From assembly GCA_009728235.1 (NCBI GenBank), contig WNZI01000007.1, forward strand, positions 1 through 64,000: a DNA stretch of 64,000 nucleotides, read 5' to 3'. Below are positions 13,903 to 23,131 of this stretch, piece by piece (within the stretch, counting starts at the first letter, position 1; every line of letters begins with the position of its first letter). The notes beneath the pieces were generated by a model, which was not told where the DNA came from, ran no database searches, and was given only the letters and a program-made list of their open reading frames with translations. Both the position numbers and the translations under genes were made by a program. This stretch comes from Vibrio cholerae (GTDB taxonomy: Bacteria; Actinomycetota; Actinomycetes; Actinomycetales; Micrococcaceae).

Positions 13903-15363
13903 CTAGTCGCCGGCGAGGGACCAGTCCACGCCGTCGGCGGAGTCCTCCAGTGCGATCCCCGCCCCAGCCAGTGCGTCGCGGATCTGGTCGGCCCGGGCCC
14001 AGTCGCGAGCGCTGCGGGCAGCACTGCGCTCGGCGATGCGATCACGGACGAGGGCGTCCAGGGCGGCGCTCGCCGGAGCATCGGCAGCTCGGCCGGCGTC
14101 ACCTGCGTCGTCCAGGCCCAGCACTGCTGTCATCCCGACGACGGCGGCCAGCGCCGCCCGAACGGCGTCGTCGTCCCCGGCCGCGAGTGCGACGTTTCCA
14201 CTCCGCACCGTGGTGTGGAGGACGGCGAGCGCCTGGGGCACGTTGAGATCGTCGTCCATGGCGTCGGCGAACGCTGGCGGAAGATCCTCCGCGCGACCGG
14301 ATGCAGGGTTCGGGGCGCCCACCCTGACGGATGCCTTGGTGATGAAGCCGTCGATGCGCGCTACCGCAGCCGCGGCCTCCTGCAGCGAGGTCTCCCGATA
14401 GTCGAGGACGGAGCGATAGTGCGCCTGCCCGAGGTAGTACCGGACCACGCGTGGCCCTGCGGCGTCGATCATCTCCTGGGGACCCACCGTGTTCCCGATC
14501 GACTTCGACATCTTCTCGCCGCCGTAGGTCACCATGCCGTTGTGCATCCAGAAACGGGCGAACGCGTGGCCGGCGGCCTGCGACTGGGCCATCTCGTTCT
14601 CGTGGTGGGGGAAACGGAGGTCCAGTCCCCCGCCGTGGATGTCGAACTCCGTGCCGAGGTACTTGGTGACCATGCTCGAGCACTCGAGGTGCCAGCCCGG
14701 CCGCCCGGTTCCCCACGGACTTGACCACGCCGCCGAGGCCGGATCGGTGTCCTTCGAGCCCTTCCACAGCGCAAAGTCGCGCGGATCCTTCTTGCCCCTC
14801 GGGTCGGCGTCCGGAGCAGCCTGCATGTCGTCGATGTCCTGCCGCGTCAGGCTGCCGTAGGCGGGCCAGGACCGGACGTCGAAGTAGACGTCTCCCGAGC
14901 CGTCCGGCGCCGGGTAGGCATGCCCGCGGTCGATCAGGAGCTGGATGAGCGCGTGCATCTCCGGGATGTGTCCCGTGGCTCGCGGCTCGTACGTGGGCGG
15001 GCGGACCCCGAGCGCCGCGTAGGCGCGATGGAACTCCTGCTCGAAGCGATAGGCGAGGGCCCACCACGGTTCCTCCGGGACGACGCCGGCGTCCTGCGCT
15101 CCGTCCCGCACCTGGAACGAGGCCTCGGACTTGGCGAGGATCTTGTCATCGATGTCGGTGACGTTCCGGACGACGGTGACGCGCAGGCCCCGCGCTTCCA
15201 GCCAGCGCGTCAGCTGGTCGAACGCGATGGCGGACCGCACATGACCGACGTGGGGCATGCCCTGGACGGTGGCACCGCAGTAGTAGAGGCCCGCCCGACC
15301 CGGCTCGAGGGGTTCGAAGGGCCGCACCTCGGCGCGGGCGGTGTCATAGAATCGCAGGCTCAC
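13903..15363 (-). CDS. cysS: Cysteinyl-tRNA synthetase
   Basis: A 486-residue class I aminoacyl-tRNA synthetase that charges tRNA-Cys. Evidence: the N-terminal zinc-ligand cysteine in YYCGATVQGMPHVGH (HIGH-type motif HVGH), VRNVTDIDDKI, GWHLECSSM, HGGGLDLRFPHHENEMAQSQ and KMSKSIGN. All expected blocks are in order and the length is normal. It is part of the conserved block carD-ispD-ispF-cysS-rlmB, also known from Mycobacterium tuberculosis. Confidence 0.97.
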   Translation of the reverse strand: MSLRFYDTARAEVRPFEPLEPGRAGLYYCGATVQGMPHVGHVRSAIAFDQLTRWLEARGLRVTVVRNVTDIDDKILAKSEASFQVRDGAQDAGVVPEEPWWALAYRFEQEFHRAYAALGVRPPTYEPRATGHIPEMHALIQLLIDRGHAYPAPDGSGDVYFDVRSWPAYGSLTRQDIDDMQAAPDADPRGKKDPRDFALWKGSKDTDPASAAWSSPWGTGRPGWHLECSSMVTKYLGTEFDIHGGGLDLRFPHHENEMAQSQAAGHAFARFWMHNGMVTYGGEKMSKSIGNTVGPQEMIDAAGPRVVRYYLGQAHYRSVLDYRETSLQEAAAAVARIDGFITKASVRVGAPNPASGRAEDLPPAFADAMDDDLNVPQALAVLHTTVRSGNVALAAGDDDAVRAALAAVVGMTAVLGLDDAGDAGRAADAPASAALDALVRDRIAERSAARSARDWARADQIRDALAGAGIALEDSADGVDWSLAGD

Positions 15364-15389
15364 CGGTCCAGATTACCCGGCTCCGCCCG

Positions 15390-15923
15390 TCAGGCCGTCG
15401 GTCCCGCAGGCGCGGAGCCGGGTGCCGACCGCACGACGACGGCCGTTGCGATGGCGGCGACGCCCTCACCCCTGCCCGTGAGCCCGAGCCCGTCCGTGGT
15501 CGTGGCGGAGACGCTCACGGGCGCCTGCGCGGCATCGGACAGCACGGCCTCTGCCTCCGCGCGCCGCGGGGCGAACTTTGGCCGGTTGCCGATGAGCTGC
15601 ACCGCGATGTTGCCGATCTCGTAACCGGCCTCGCGGACGATGGCTGCGGCGGCCGAGAGCAGTCGGTGACCGGAGGCTCCCGCGTACTCGGGACGGTCCG
15701 TGCCGAAGTGCGTTCCGAGGTCGCCGACCCCGGCTGCGGAGAACAGCGCGTCGGCTGCTGCGTGCGCGACCACGTCACCGTCGGAATGGCCGGACAGGCC
15801 CCGCTCCCCCTCCCACAGGAGGCCCGCCAGCCACAGCGGTGCCGGGTCGCCCACGGGCGCGTAGGCATGGACGTCCGTTCCCACCCCGGCGCGGGGAAGG
15901 CGGAGGTGGTCACTGAGGTACAC
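15390..15923 (-). CDS. ispF: 2-C-methyl-D-erythritol 2,4-cyclodiphosphate synthase
   Basis: Catalyses the fifth step of the MEP isoprenoid pathway. Motifs: GVGTDVHAY (metal-binding Asp/His), [27 protein letters not shown] and [19 protein letters not shown] chose the GTG at 15923, preceded by an AGGAG site with normal spacing; this gives 177 residues. An upstream in-frame extension has no ribosome binding site and no family similarity. The gene follows ispD after about 70 bp, the usual pairing of the two MEP-pathway genes. Confidence 0.93.
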   Translation of the reverse strand: MYLSDHLRLPRAGVGTDVHAYAPVGDPAPLWLAGLLWEGERGLSGHSDGDVVAHAAADALFSAAGVGDLGTHFGTDRPEYAGASGHRLLSAAAAIVREAGYEIGNIAVQLIGNRPKFAPRRAEAEAVLSDAAQAPVSVSATTTDGLGLTGRGEGVAAIATAVVVRSAPGSAPAGPTA

Positions 15924-15993
15924 GGCGGCTCCTGCATAGTCTGGACGGGATGGGTAGGGATCGGGACGGATAAGTGATAACAGCCCGGGGAAC

Positions 15994-16731
15994 CTACGCC
16001 GGCGGGCCGGCGGGCCGCCCGGCGAGGACGGCCTCGGCGAAGACGAGGTCCAGGGGCGTGGTGACCTTGAAGGCGAGAGCGTCACCGTCGACCACGCCGA
16101 CCGTCGCTCCGCGTGCTTCCATCAGCATGGCGTCGTCCGTGATCCGCGGGTCCTGCGCGGCTGCACTCGCATGGGCTGCGCGCAGGGCGCCGGCGGCGAA
16201 CCCCTGGGGCGTCTGCACGGCGCGCAGGCTCGAGCGGTCCGGGGTCGCCGTGACCACACCGTCCTCGACGACCTTGACGGTGTCCACCACGGCGAGCACC
16301 GGCACGACGGCGACACCGCCCGCCGCGACGGCCGAGGCAACGCGTCGGAAGACGTCCACGGGGGTGAGGGCACGGGCCGCATCGTGCACGAGGACGACGT
16401 CGACCGACGACGGCAGTCCGTCGAGGCCTGCGCGCACGGAGTCGGTGCGCGTGGACCCGCCGGTCACACCGATGACCGGGACGCTCGTCCTGCGGGCGGC
16501 GTGCTCCACGACGGAGGAGAGGAGGTCGTCGTCGGCCGGCAGCACGACGACGATGAAGGCCGCGACACCGGACTCGAGAACGGCGTCCAGGGAGTGCTCC
16601 AGGAGCGTCCGTCCCCCGCACAGCACGCGTGCCTTCGGGATTCCCCGACCCAGCCGGCGGCCGGACCCGGCGGCGACCAGGACGACGCCCACGTGGGCCG
16701 ACGCGGCGGTGGAGTTACTGGTCGCGGACAC
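15994..16731 (-). CDS. ispD: 2-C-methyl-D-erythritol 4-phosphate cytidylyltransferase
   Basis: Third step of the MEP pathway: CTP + MEP to CDP-ME. The nucleotide-binding block [19 protein letters not shown] is near the N-terminus, followed by [30 protein letters not shown] and [10 protein letters not shown]. The length of 245 residues is slightly above average because of a 10-residue N-terminal tail. It is followed by ispF and preceded by carD. Confidence 0.94.
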   Translation of the reverse strand: MSATSNSTAASAHVGVVLVAAGSGRRLGRGIPKARVLCGGRTLLEHSLDAVLESGVAAFIVVVLPADDDLLSSVVEHAARRTSVPVIGVTGGSTRTDSVRAGLDGLPSSVDVVLVHDAARALTPVDVFRRVASAVAAGGVAVVPVLAVVDTVKVVEDGVVTATPDRSSLRAVQTPQGFAAGALRAAHASAAAQDPRITDDAMLMEARGATVGVVDGDALAFKVTTPLDLVFAEAVLAGRPAGPPA

Positions 16732-16758
16732 CCCGTCACACTACGGCAGGCCCACGAA

Positions 16759-16784
16759 AAAGAGGGACCCGAGGGTCCCTCTTT
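16759..16784 (-). terminator. Terminator after carD
   Basis: A perfect 11-12-bp hairpin (loop about 3 bases) followed on the minus strand by a run of U. It lies between the carD stop and the ispD start, so it should limit carD read-through into ispD. Confidence 0.8.
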
Positions 16785-16801
16785 CTCACTGCTTCGATCT
16801 T

Positions 16802-17284
16802 CTAGGAGGCCAGGACCTCGTCGAGGACCGTCGCCGCCTTCTCTTCGTCGGTCTTCTCCGCGAGAGCGAGCTCGGAGATCAGGATCTGCCGCGCTTTCGC
16901 GAGCATCCGCTTCTCTCCGGCGGACAACCCGCGATCATGGTCGCGACGCCAGAGGTCGCGAACGACCTCTGCGACCTTGATGACGTCACCCGACGCGAGC
17001 TTCTCGAGGTTCGCCTTGTAGCGGCGGGACCAGTTGGTGGGCTCTTCCGTAAATTCGGCCCGAAGGACGTCGAACACATGCTCGAGGCCCTCCTTGCCCA
17101 CCACGTCGCGAACCCCTACGAGGTCAACGTTCTCTGCTGGTACTTCTATTGTCAGATCACCCTGTGCCACCTTGAGCTTGAGATACATCTTCTCTTCGCC
17201 CTTGATGACGCGCATCTTGATCTCTTCGATCTTCGCTGCGCCGTGGTGAGGGTAAACAACTGTTTCGCCGACCTCAAAAACCAT
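16802..17284 (-). CDS. carD: CarD-type RNA polymerase-binding transcription regulator
   Basis: A 160-residue regulator of rRNA and housekeeping promoters that binds the RNA polymerase beta subunit and stabilises the open complex. The N-terminal CarD/TRCF-like domain starts [15 protein letters not shown]. The helical C-terminal domain includes [13 protein letters not shown] and the conserved [18 protein letters not shown] stretch. Length and sequence are very close to mycobacterial CarD. It has its own terminator, so it is probably monocistronic or only loosely coupled to ispD. Confidence 0.97.
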   Translation of the reverse strand: MVFEVGETVVYPHHGAAKIEEIKMRVIKGEEKMYLKLKVAQGDLTIEVPAENVDLVGVRDVVGKEGLEHVFDVLRAEFTEEPTNWSRRYKANLEKLASGDVIKVAEVVRDLWRRDHDRGLSAGEKRMLAKARQILISELALAEKTDEEKAATVLDEVLAS

Positions 17285-17539
17285 GTGGACTTTCCCCTTT
17301 CCCGCGAGTCAGTTTATCACGGCAACGACACGCCGACCGCGCGTTTTCGCAGGTCAGAAGGGCCGAACGAGCTGAATTGGCTATCATTCGCCTCTTGACG
17401 GAAAGCGCTTTAGGTGATTCAGGCGCACGACGGGTGGCTGAACCGACACCACGATTCCTCGGCGTAGCCGATAGTCTGTGGGATAGATCCGCACCGGATG
17501 ACCGATCTGTCCCACCTGATGAACCCAGGAGTTTCTGCT

Positions 17540-18070
17540 GTGAATTGTGCACCGAAGAACGTAGTGCAGCCGGCCGTCGCTGCAGGCGCCGTGCTGGTCA
17601 TGCTGGCCGTCTCCGGCTGCAGCTTCACCACGGAGCAGTCGACGACGACTCAGTACGCACCGTCGGACGGCATCGTGAAGGATCTCGGCCCGGTGCTGCT
17701 GCGCAACATCCTGATCGTCGGCCGTGACGACGACGCCGAAGGCCGACTCGTCGGCACCGTGTACAACACCAGTGACGAGGCCGTCGACCTGACGATCAGG
17801 ACCGGCAGCGCATCGACGGACATCACGATCGACGGGCAGGGCGAGTTCCGCTTCGAGGACGAGACCACCGACGACGGCACCCTCCAGGGACTCGACGACA
17901 TCCCGGGCTCCCTGATCGATGTCGACTTCGTGGTCGAAGGGGAGGATGCGACCTTCCAGGTGCCCGTACTCGACGGGACCCTGGAGGAGTACCGCGAGTT
18001 CGTCCCCGGCGGCTACACACCGCGTCCGAGCGAGCCCGCCGCGACCGAGGAAGCACACGAGGGCGAGTAG
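17540..18070 (+). CDS. LpqE-like lipoprotein
   Basis: A secreted lipoprotein of about 176 residues: hydrophobic signal segment VVQPAVAAGAVLVMLAV followed by the lipobox LAVSGC. The mature part contains LRNILIVGRDDDAEGRLVGTVYNTSDEAVDL, a beta-sandwich-like pattern. It is divergent from carD. In M. tuberculosis, lpqE (Rv3584) lies beside carD (Rv3583c), so position and architecture point to the same family; its exact role is unknown. I chose GTG 17540, which has AGGAG at normal spacing; upstream in-frame starts at 17498 and 17519 are possible. The tail is acidic and proline-rich. Confidence 0.8.
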   Translation: MNCAPKNVVQPAVAAGAVLVMLAVSGCSFTTEQSTTTQYAPSDGIVKDLGPVLLRNILIVGRDDDAEGRLVGTVYNTSDEAVDLTIRTGSASTDITIDGQGEFRFEDETTDDGTLQGLDDIPGSLIDVDFVVEGEDATFQVPVLDGTLEEYREFVPGGYTPRPSEPAATEEAHEGE

Positions 18071-18082
18071 CGCCCGACCACG

Positions 18083-18120
18083 TGGAAATGCCCGCCCCGA
18101 TCTCGGGGCGGGCATTTCCA
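18083..18120. terminator. Bidirectional terminator between the lipoprotein gene and regX3
   Basis: A long, near-perfect inverted repeat (GC-rich core flanked by TGGAAATG/CATTTCCA) separates two convergent genes. It can act on both strands. Confidence 0.8.
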
Positions 18121-18183
18121 TCTGCGGAATCCGGCGCCCGCAGTCACGGCGCCTGCGGCGCCGCGGTGACCAGGAGGCGGCGG

Positions 18184-18864
18184 CTAGGGCTCGTACTTGT
18201 ACCCGAGTCCCCGGACCGTGATGAGGTACCGCGGGTTCGACGGATCAGGCTCCACCTTGCCGCGCAGCCGCTTGACGTGGACGTCGAGGGTCTTGGTGTC
18301 ACCCACGTAGTCCGAACCCCAGACGCGGTCTATCAGCTGGCCGCGGGTCAGCACCCTGCCGGAGTTCCTCAGGAGCATCTCCAGCAACTCGAACTCCTTC
18401 AGCGGCAGTGCGACCTGCTCGCCGTCGACGCTCACCACGTGGCGCTCGATGTCCATGCGGACCGGACCGGCCTGGATGGTGTTCGAGATCAGCTCCTCGG
18501 GCTCGCCCTGGCGCCTGAGCACCGCACGGACCCGGGCCACCAGCTCCCGCGACGAGTACGGCTTGGTGACGTAGTCGTCTGCGCCGAGTTCCAGGCCCAC
18601 CACCTTGTCGATCTCGGCGTCCTTGGCGGTCAGCATGATGACCGGGACGCTGGAGCGCTGGCGCAGCTGGCGGCAGACCTCCGTACCGGAGAGACCGGGC
18701 AACTGCAGGTCCAGCAGCACCAGATCGGCGCCCGTGCGGTCGAACTCGGTGACGGCGTCGAGGCCGTTGTCCACCACGGACACCTCGAAGCCTTCCTTGC
18801 CGAGCAGATAGGACAGAGGGTCGCTGAAGGACTCCTCGTCCTCGACGATCAGAATTCGGCTCAA
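18184..18864 (-). CDS. regX3: RegX3-type phosphate response regulator
   Basis: A 226-residue OmpR/PhoB-family regulator. The receiver domain has the acidic pocket VEDEES, the phospho-accepting Asp in LVLLDLQLPG and the KPYSSREL lysine. The winged-helix C-terminal half includes LPLKEFELLEMLLRNSGRVLTR and HVKRLRGKVEPDP. It overlaps the senX3 stop by 4 bases, so the pair is translationally coupled. The downstream partner of SenX3 in actinobacteria controls phosphate starvation genes. A PHO-box-like repeat lies upstream of the operon. Confidence 0.95.
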   Translation of the reverse strand: MSRILIVEDEESFSDPLSYLLGKEGFEVSVVDNGLDAVTEFDRTGADLVLLDLQLPGLSGTEVCRQLRQRSSVPVIMLTAKDAEIDKVVGLELGADDYVTKPYSSRELVARVRAVLRRQGEPEELISNTIQAGPVRMDIERHVVSVDGEQVALPLKEFELLEMLLRNSGRVLTRGQLIDRVWGSDYVGDTKTLDVHVKRLRGKVEPDPSNPRYLITVRGLGYKYEP

Positions 18865-20108
18865 GCCTTGACTCCCTGCTCATGGGCAGCAGTGCTGCCC
18901 TTCTTCGATGACTTCCTGTCGGCGCTCTGGCGCGCCGTAGCACCCCCGCCTGCTTGCTGATCGGACGCGCCGTCGTCGTCCGCGCTCCGCTCCATCTCCG
19001 GCAGCCGGACCGTGAAAGTGCTGCCCTGGCCGGCCTGCGACCACACCGTCACCTCGCCGCCGTGGTTGGCCACCACGTGCTTGACGATGCTGAGCCCGAG
19101 CCCTGTGCCGCCGGTCTGTCGGGAACGCGCGGCGTCGATGCGGTAGAACCGCTCGAAGATCCGCTCCTGCTCCTCGGGCGTGATGCCGGCGCCCTGGTCC
19201 GTGACGGAGATCTGGACGAGACCTTCGCGTGAGCGTACCCCGACTCCCACGCGCGTCCCCTCGGGCGAGTAGCGGATCGCGTTGTCGATGAGGTTGCGGA
19301 AGGCGGTCATCAACAGGTCCCGGTCGCCGTACACCGGGGTGGTGGCCGAGCCGCCGACGACGATCTCGATCCGCTTGCTCTCCGCGGGCAGCTTGTTGCG
19401 GTCGACGGCCTCCGAGATGACCGAGTTGATGTCGACCGCCTTGCCCCGGCGGACGACGTCGGCCCCCTGGAGCCGGGAGAGTTCGATGATGTCCTGCACG
19501 AGCGCGGAGAGGCGGCCGGACTCCTTGTGCATGCGCTGGGCGAAGCGTCGCACGGCGACCTCGTCCTCCGCGGCGTCGTCGATGGCCTCGGCGAGCAGGG
19601 AGATCGCACCGACCGGTGTCTTCAGTTCGTGCGAGACGTTGGCCACGAAGTCGTTACGGATCTCCTCACTCCGGGTGATCTCCGTGCGGTCGTCAGCGAG
19701 GATCAGGATGTACTCGGCACCCAGCGCCGCGACACGCACCTGGACCACGATGGTGCCCTGGCCGAGGGGTCCGCGCGGAAGCTCGAGCTGCTGCTGTTCG
19801 ATCACGCCGTCGCGCCGGACGCGCGCCGTGAGGTCGAGCAGCTCGGAGTGGACGACGGTGTGTCCGCGGACGAGGCCGAAGGCGTACGCGGCGGGACTGG
19901 CCCGGACGACGCCGTCGATCGCGTCCACGATGACGTAGGCGCGGCCGATGATCGACAGGACCTCGGCGGCACCGTCGGGAAGCGACGGCTCGTCCTCGTA
20001 GAGGAGCCGGAGGCGCTGCGCCTCGCTCGCACGGAACGCCGCCATGCCGCTCACGCCGAGGGCCAGGCCTACCAGCCCGGCCACGAGCGTCAGGAGAAGG
20101 GGGTCCAC
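18861..20108 (-). CDS. senX3: SenX3-type phosphate sensor histidine kinase
   Basis: A 415-residue membrane kinase. One N-terminal membrane segment (LLTLVAGLVGLALGVSGMAAF) is followed by a PAS-like region, then the H-box SHELKTPVGAISLL with its phospho-accepting His, the N-box NLIDNAIRYSPEGTRV, DQGAGI, and GTGLGLSIVKHVV. It phosphorylates RegX3. The C-terminal tail is Lys/Ala-rich and low in complexity. It is divergent from phoU, the usual modulator of this system. Confidence 0.95.
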   Translation of the reverse strand: MDPLLLTLVAGLVGLALGVSGMAAFRASEAQRLRLLYEDEPSLPDGAAEVLSIIGRAYVIVDAIDGVVRASPAAYAFGLVRGHTVVHSELLDLTARVRRDGVIEQQQLELPRGPLGQGTIVVQVRVAALGAEYILILADDRTEITRSEEIRNDFVANVSHELKTPVGAISLLAEAIDDAAEDEVAVRRFAQRMHKESGRLSALVQDIIELSRLQGADVVRRGKAVDINSVISEAVDRNKLPAESKRIEIVVGGSATTPVYGDRDLLMTAFRNLIDNAIRYSPEGTRVGVGVRSREGLVQISVTDQGAGITPEEQERIFERFYRIDAARSRQTGGTGLGLSIVKHVVANHGGEVTVWSQAGQGSTFTVRLPEMERSADDDGASDQQAGGGATARQSADRKSSKKGSTAAHEQGVKA

Positions 20109-20167
20109 GGACCTAGCTTATGCTCTGGACTTTCCGCCCCGTCCTATCCGGTGGCAATAGGTAAGGG

Positions 20168-20211
20168 GTTCAACTAACGTTCACACAAAGCGGGGAAACA
20201 GTTCACCGCTG
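20168..20211. promoter_or_regulatory. PHO-box-like 11-bp direct repeats between senX3 and phoU
   Basis: GTTCA(A/C) occurs at 20168, 20179 and 20201, spaced by exactly 11 or 22 bp, so four consecutive 11-bp units are present with the third (20190-20200) degenerate. PhoB/PhoP-type regulators of actinobacteria bind 11-bp direct-repeat units starting GTTCA. The location between senX3-regX3 and phoU fits autoregulation plus control of phoU. Binding is inferred, not shown. Confidence 0.7.
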
Positions 20212-20277
20212 GCTGGAAGTGTCGTCGGCAGAACTGTGACAACGGTTGATTCGAAACTTCCAGGGAAGGACGCCCAC

Positions 20278-20937
20278 GTGCGCAAGGTTTTTCAGGCCGA
20301 GCTACACCAGATCGGTGAGGAGCTCATCGAGATCTCGCAGCTGGTGTCCGAGGCCATCCAGAAGGCCAACAGCGCTTTCCAGGGTGCGGACACAGAACTG
20401 GCCCAGGAGGTCATCGCGGCCGATGCGCGCATCGACTTCCTGCAGAACGACCTCGACGAGAGGGCCATCGACATCCTCGCGCTCCAGGGGCCGGTGGCAT
20501 CCGACCTGCGGATGATCGTCGGGGCGCTGCGCATGAGCGCGTCGCTCGAGCGCATGGGCGACCTCGCCCGCCACGTGGCTCAGCTCGCTCGCCTTCGGTT
20601 CCCGGCGAACGTGATCCCGGAGCGGATCCGCCCGACCTTCGACGAACTGGCCCTGCTCGACGTCCAGATCGCGGCGAAGGTCACCGAGCTCCTCGAGACC
20701 CGGAACCTCGACCTCAGCAACGAGATCAGTGCCGCCAATGCCCGGGTCAACGAGTTGCACGCCGGGGTGTTCCGGGCGATCGCCGCCGAGGACTGGAACG
20801 AGAGCGCGCCGACGACGGTCGACGTCACGCTCGCCAGCCGCTACTACGAGCGATTCGCCGACCACGGCGTCTCGGTGGCCCGCAAGGTCACCTACCTCGT
20901 GACCGGGGAATGGCAGCCCAGCGCTCCGCTGAGCTGA
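20278..20937 (+). CDS. phoU: PhoU phosphate signalling protein
   Basis: A cytoplasmic three-helix-bundle protein that modulates phosphate signalling and transport. Motifs: RKVFQAELHQIGEELIEI at the start, then repeated PhoU signatures around IDFLQNDLDERAIDILALQGPVASDLR and SLERMGDLARHVAQLARLR, and ASRYYERFADHGVSVARK near the end. I chose GTG 20278 (219 residues), preceded by AAGGA; an in-frame GTG at 20236 would add a tail without family similarity. It is transcribed away from senX3-regX3 across the PHO-box-like repeats. Confidence 0.94.
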   Translation: MRKVFQAELHQIGEELIEISQLVSEAIQKANSAFQGADTELAQEVIAADARIDFLQNDLDERAIDILALQGPVASDLRMIVGALRMSASLERMGDLARHVAQLARLRFPANVIPERIRPTFDELALLDVQIAAKVTELLETRNLDLSNEISAANARVNELHAGVFRAIAAEDWNESAPTTVDVTLASRYYERFADHGVSVARKVTYLVTGEWQPSAPLS

Positions 20938-20982
20938 CGGCGGGGCCGCAGTCCGGCCCTCGACCACGACCCGACGAACGAC

Positions 20983-21021
20983 GGAAGCGACGGCGGCCCC
21001 TGAGGGACCGCCGTCGCTTCC
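20983..21021. terminator. Bidirectional terminator between phoU and gpmA
   Basis: A long inverted repeat with arms GGAAGCGACGGCGG and its complement and a short loop lies between the convergent phoU and gpmA genes. Confidence 0.8.
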
Positions 21022-21040
21022 TTCGTGAGGGGTGCTGGGC

Positions 21041-21786
21041 CTAGTGCTTGCCCTGGTTCGCGACGGCCTCGATGGCTGCGGCCGCCGCATCCGCGTCGAG
21101 GTAGGTGCCACCGGCCTTCACCGGCTTGAGGTCCTCGTCGAGCTCGTACACCAGCGGGATCCCGGTCGGGATGTTCAGCGACGCGATGTCCCTGTCGCTG
21201 ATGCCGTCGAGGTGCTTCACGAGTGCACGGAGCGAATTGCCGTGGGCGGCGATGAGGACGGTCTTCCCTGCCCTGATGTCCGCGGTGATGTCCGACTCCC
21301 AGTAGGGCAGGAAGCGGTCGAGGACGTCCTTCAGGCATTCCGTCCGGGGGACGGCGTCCCCGAGGTCCGCGTACCGGGGGTCGCCGGCCTGCGAGAACTC
21401 GCTGTCGTCGGGCAGCGGCGGCGGCGGGGTGTCGTAGGACCTCCGCCATTCCATGAACTGCTCCTCGCCGAACTCCGCGAGCGTCTGGGCCTTGTCCTTG
21501 CCCTGCAGGCGCCGTAGTGGCGCTCGTTGAGGCGCCAGTCACGCTTGACGTCGATCCAGCTGCGGTCCGCGGCCTCGAGTGCGAGGTTGGCGGTGATGAT
21601 CGCGCGCTTCTGCCGGGACGTGTAGACGACGTCCGGAAGGATGCCTGCCTCTGTCAGCAGGTGACCGCCCCGGGTTGCTTCCTCACGGCCCTTCGCCGTG
21701 AGGGCGACGTCCACCCAGCCGGTGAAGAGGTTCTTCTCGTTCCATTCGCTCTGCCCGTGGCGTAGCAGGATCAGTGTGTAGGTCAT
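21041..21786 (-). CDS. gpmA: 2,3-bisphosphoglycerate-dependent phosphoglycerate mutase, apparent frameshift
   Basis: A glycolytic enzyme. The first part shows [20 protein letters not shown] (catalytic His) and NERHYGA. The downstream part, in the next frame, shows [27 protein letters not shown] and [16 protein letters not shown] (second catalytic His). One missing C after NERHYGA (GCC CTG read as GCCTG, near 21510) rejoins them into a 248-residue protein of normal size. Since phosphoglycerate mutase is normally indispensable and both parts are intact, a base-calling error is the most likely explanation. Confidence 0.9.
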
Positions 21787-21910
21787 GATTCCTAGTCTGC
21801 CGCATCAGGGGTTCGACGGTCATGCCGGGAGCGCCTGTTCCGCCAGTGTTAAGGCCGCCCGCGGTGAGGTTGAGGCCGCCTGCGGTGAGCAGGTGCCCTA
21901 GCCTTGACGG

Positions 21911-22709
21911 GTGCCTCCGAGACAGCGTCCCCCGAAGCCCCTCGGGACCATCACGCGCGGGACCACGAATCCGAACCGCCTTCGTCGGGTCGACCGCTGG
22001 CTGGCAGGTCCGCAGGGGAACCGCCTCCGCCGGGCAGCCGATCCGCTCGTCGTGGACCTGGGCTATGGCGCGGCTCCCGTCACGCCGTCGAGTTGTTCGA
22101 ACGCCTCCGGGCAGTGCGCGACGACGTCGAAGTGGTCGGCATCGAGATCGACCCGCGCGGGTGTCGGCCGCGGAACCTCTCGCACGGCCCGGACTGAGCT
22201 TCCGCCAGGGGGGTTTCGAACTGCCGCTCGACGGCCGGAAGCCCGTGGTGGTGCGTGCGTTCAACGTGCTGCGCCAGTACGGGGAGGACGAGTACGCGGC
22301 GTACTGGGACGAGGTCCGTGCGCGGCTGGCGCCGGGCGGCCTGTTCGTGGATGGAACGTGCGACGAGATCGGGAGGCGCTCCACCTGGGTGGCCCTCGGC
22401 ACGGAAGGACCGGTCTCGCTGAGCATCTCGCTGCGGTTCGGTGCCTTCACGCTCCCCTCCGACGTCGCGGAGAGGCTGCCCAAGGCCCTGATCCACCGCA
22501 ATGTGGAGGGCGAACGCATTCGCACCTATCTGCAGGCCATGGACCGAGCCTGGCTAGACGCCGCGGCACTGGCGTCCTTCGGAACCCAGCAGCGCTGGTC
22601 GGGAATGTGCTCGGCGCTCAGGGCGGACGGCTGGCCCGTCGCGGACGGACCGTCGCGGTGGCGCCTCGGGGAGATCACCGTGGGGTGGGACGCGGTCCGG
22701 CCGGGCTGA
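21911..22709 (+). CDS. SAM-dependent methyltransferase-like protein, two apparent frameshifts
   Basis: Reads as a class I methyltransferase in three frames: DPLVVDLGYGAAPVT (SAM-binding glycine motif), then VELFERLRAVRDDVEVVGIEIDP, then AAEPLARPGLSFRQGGFELP, VRAFNVLRQY and LAPGGLFVDGTCDEIGRRSTWVAL. Restoring one base near 22083 (CC read as C) and one near 22155 (GG read as G) gives a single protein of about 266 residues. The start is GTG 21911 (VPPRQRPPKPLGTITRGTTNPNRL). The substrate cannot be told from sequence. Two frameshifts in one non-essential-looking gene could also mean decay, but the same error type occurs in essential genes here. Confidence 0.75.
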
Positions 22710-22729
22710 GTACTACCAGGGGCTGATCG

Positions 22730-23059
22730 CTACCAGGGGCCGTAGGGTCCGTAGTTGCCGCCGCGGCCCGAGGTCTGGCTGACCGCCGGCTTGACGTCCG
22801 CGAGGTAGACGCAGGCCGCGATGATGGCCACGAGCTGGAACAGGTTGAATCCGCCCCTGCCGGCCAGCGCGGAGAGGAGCCCGACGACGACGGCTCCGCC
22901 GGTCAGGGCGAGCCAGAAGCCCTTGGTCCGCTTGAAGGCACCTTCGAAGGCCGTACCCGGTCGCCGCACGCAGTCGGAGAACGCCCACAGCTCGATACCC
23001 AGGGCCACGAAACCGAGCGCCAGGTACAGGAAAAACTGGATGTTGAGAACGAGTTCCAC
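22730..23059 (-). CDS. DUF2516 family membrane protein
   Basis: A small protein of 109 residues with about three membrane segments (NIQFFLYLALGFVALGIELWAF; FWLALTGGAVVVGLLSALA; LFQLVAIIAACVYLADV). It fits the actinobacterial DUF2516 family by length and pattern. Function unknown. It ends in a Gly/Tyr-rich tail. It faces the methyltransferase gene tail to tail. Confidence 0.75.
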   Translation of the reverse strand: MELVLNIQFFLYLALGFVALGIELWAFSDCVRRPGTAFEGAFKRTKGFWLALTGGAVVVGLLSALAGRGGFNLFQLVAIIAACVYLADVKPAVSQTSGRGGNYGPYGPW

Positions 23060-23131
23060 AGCTTCAGCTTAGCTGGCCGATCCCGGATGCCGCAGACCAC
23101 GTCCACCCGTGACGCGGGCCGCTCCGCCCGG

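Noticed and set aside
17467-17474. GCCGATAG upstream of the lpqE-like gene, identical to the flagellar -10 element
   Set aside because: The -35 position at the required distance reads ACCACGAT, with no match to TAAC/TTAC. The gene has no link to motility. It shows that the -10 alone can occur by chance.
21041-21786. Programmed ribosomal frameshifting in gpmA, holB or motB
   Set aside because: No slippery heptamer or downstream stem is evident, and the same kind of single-base loss occurs in eight unrelated genes, which fits sequence error better.
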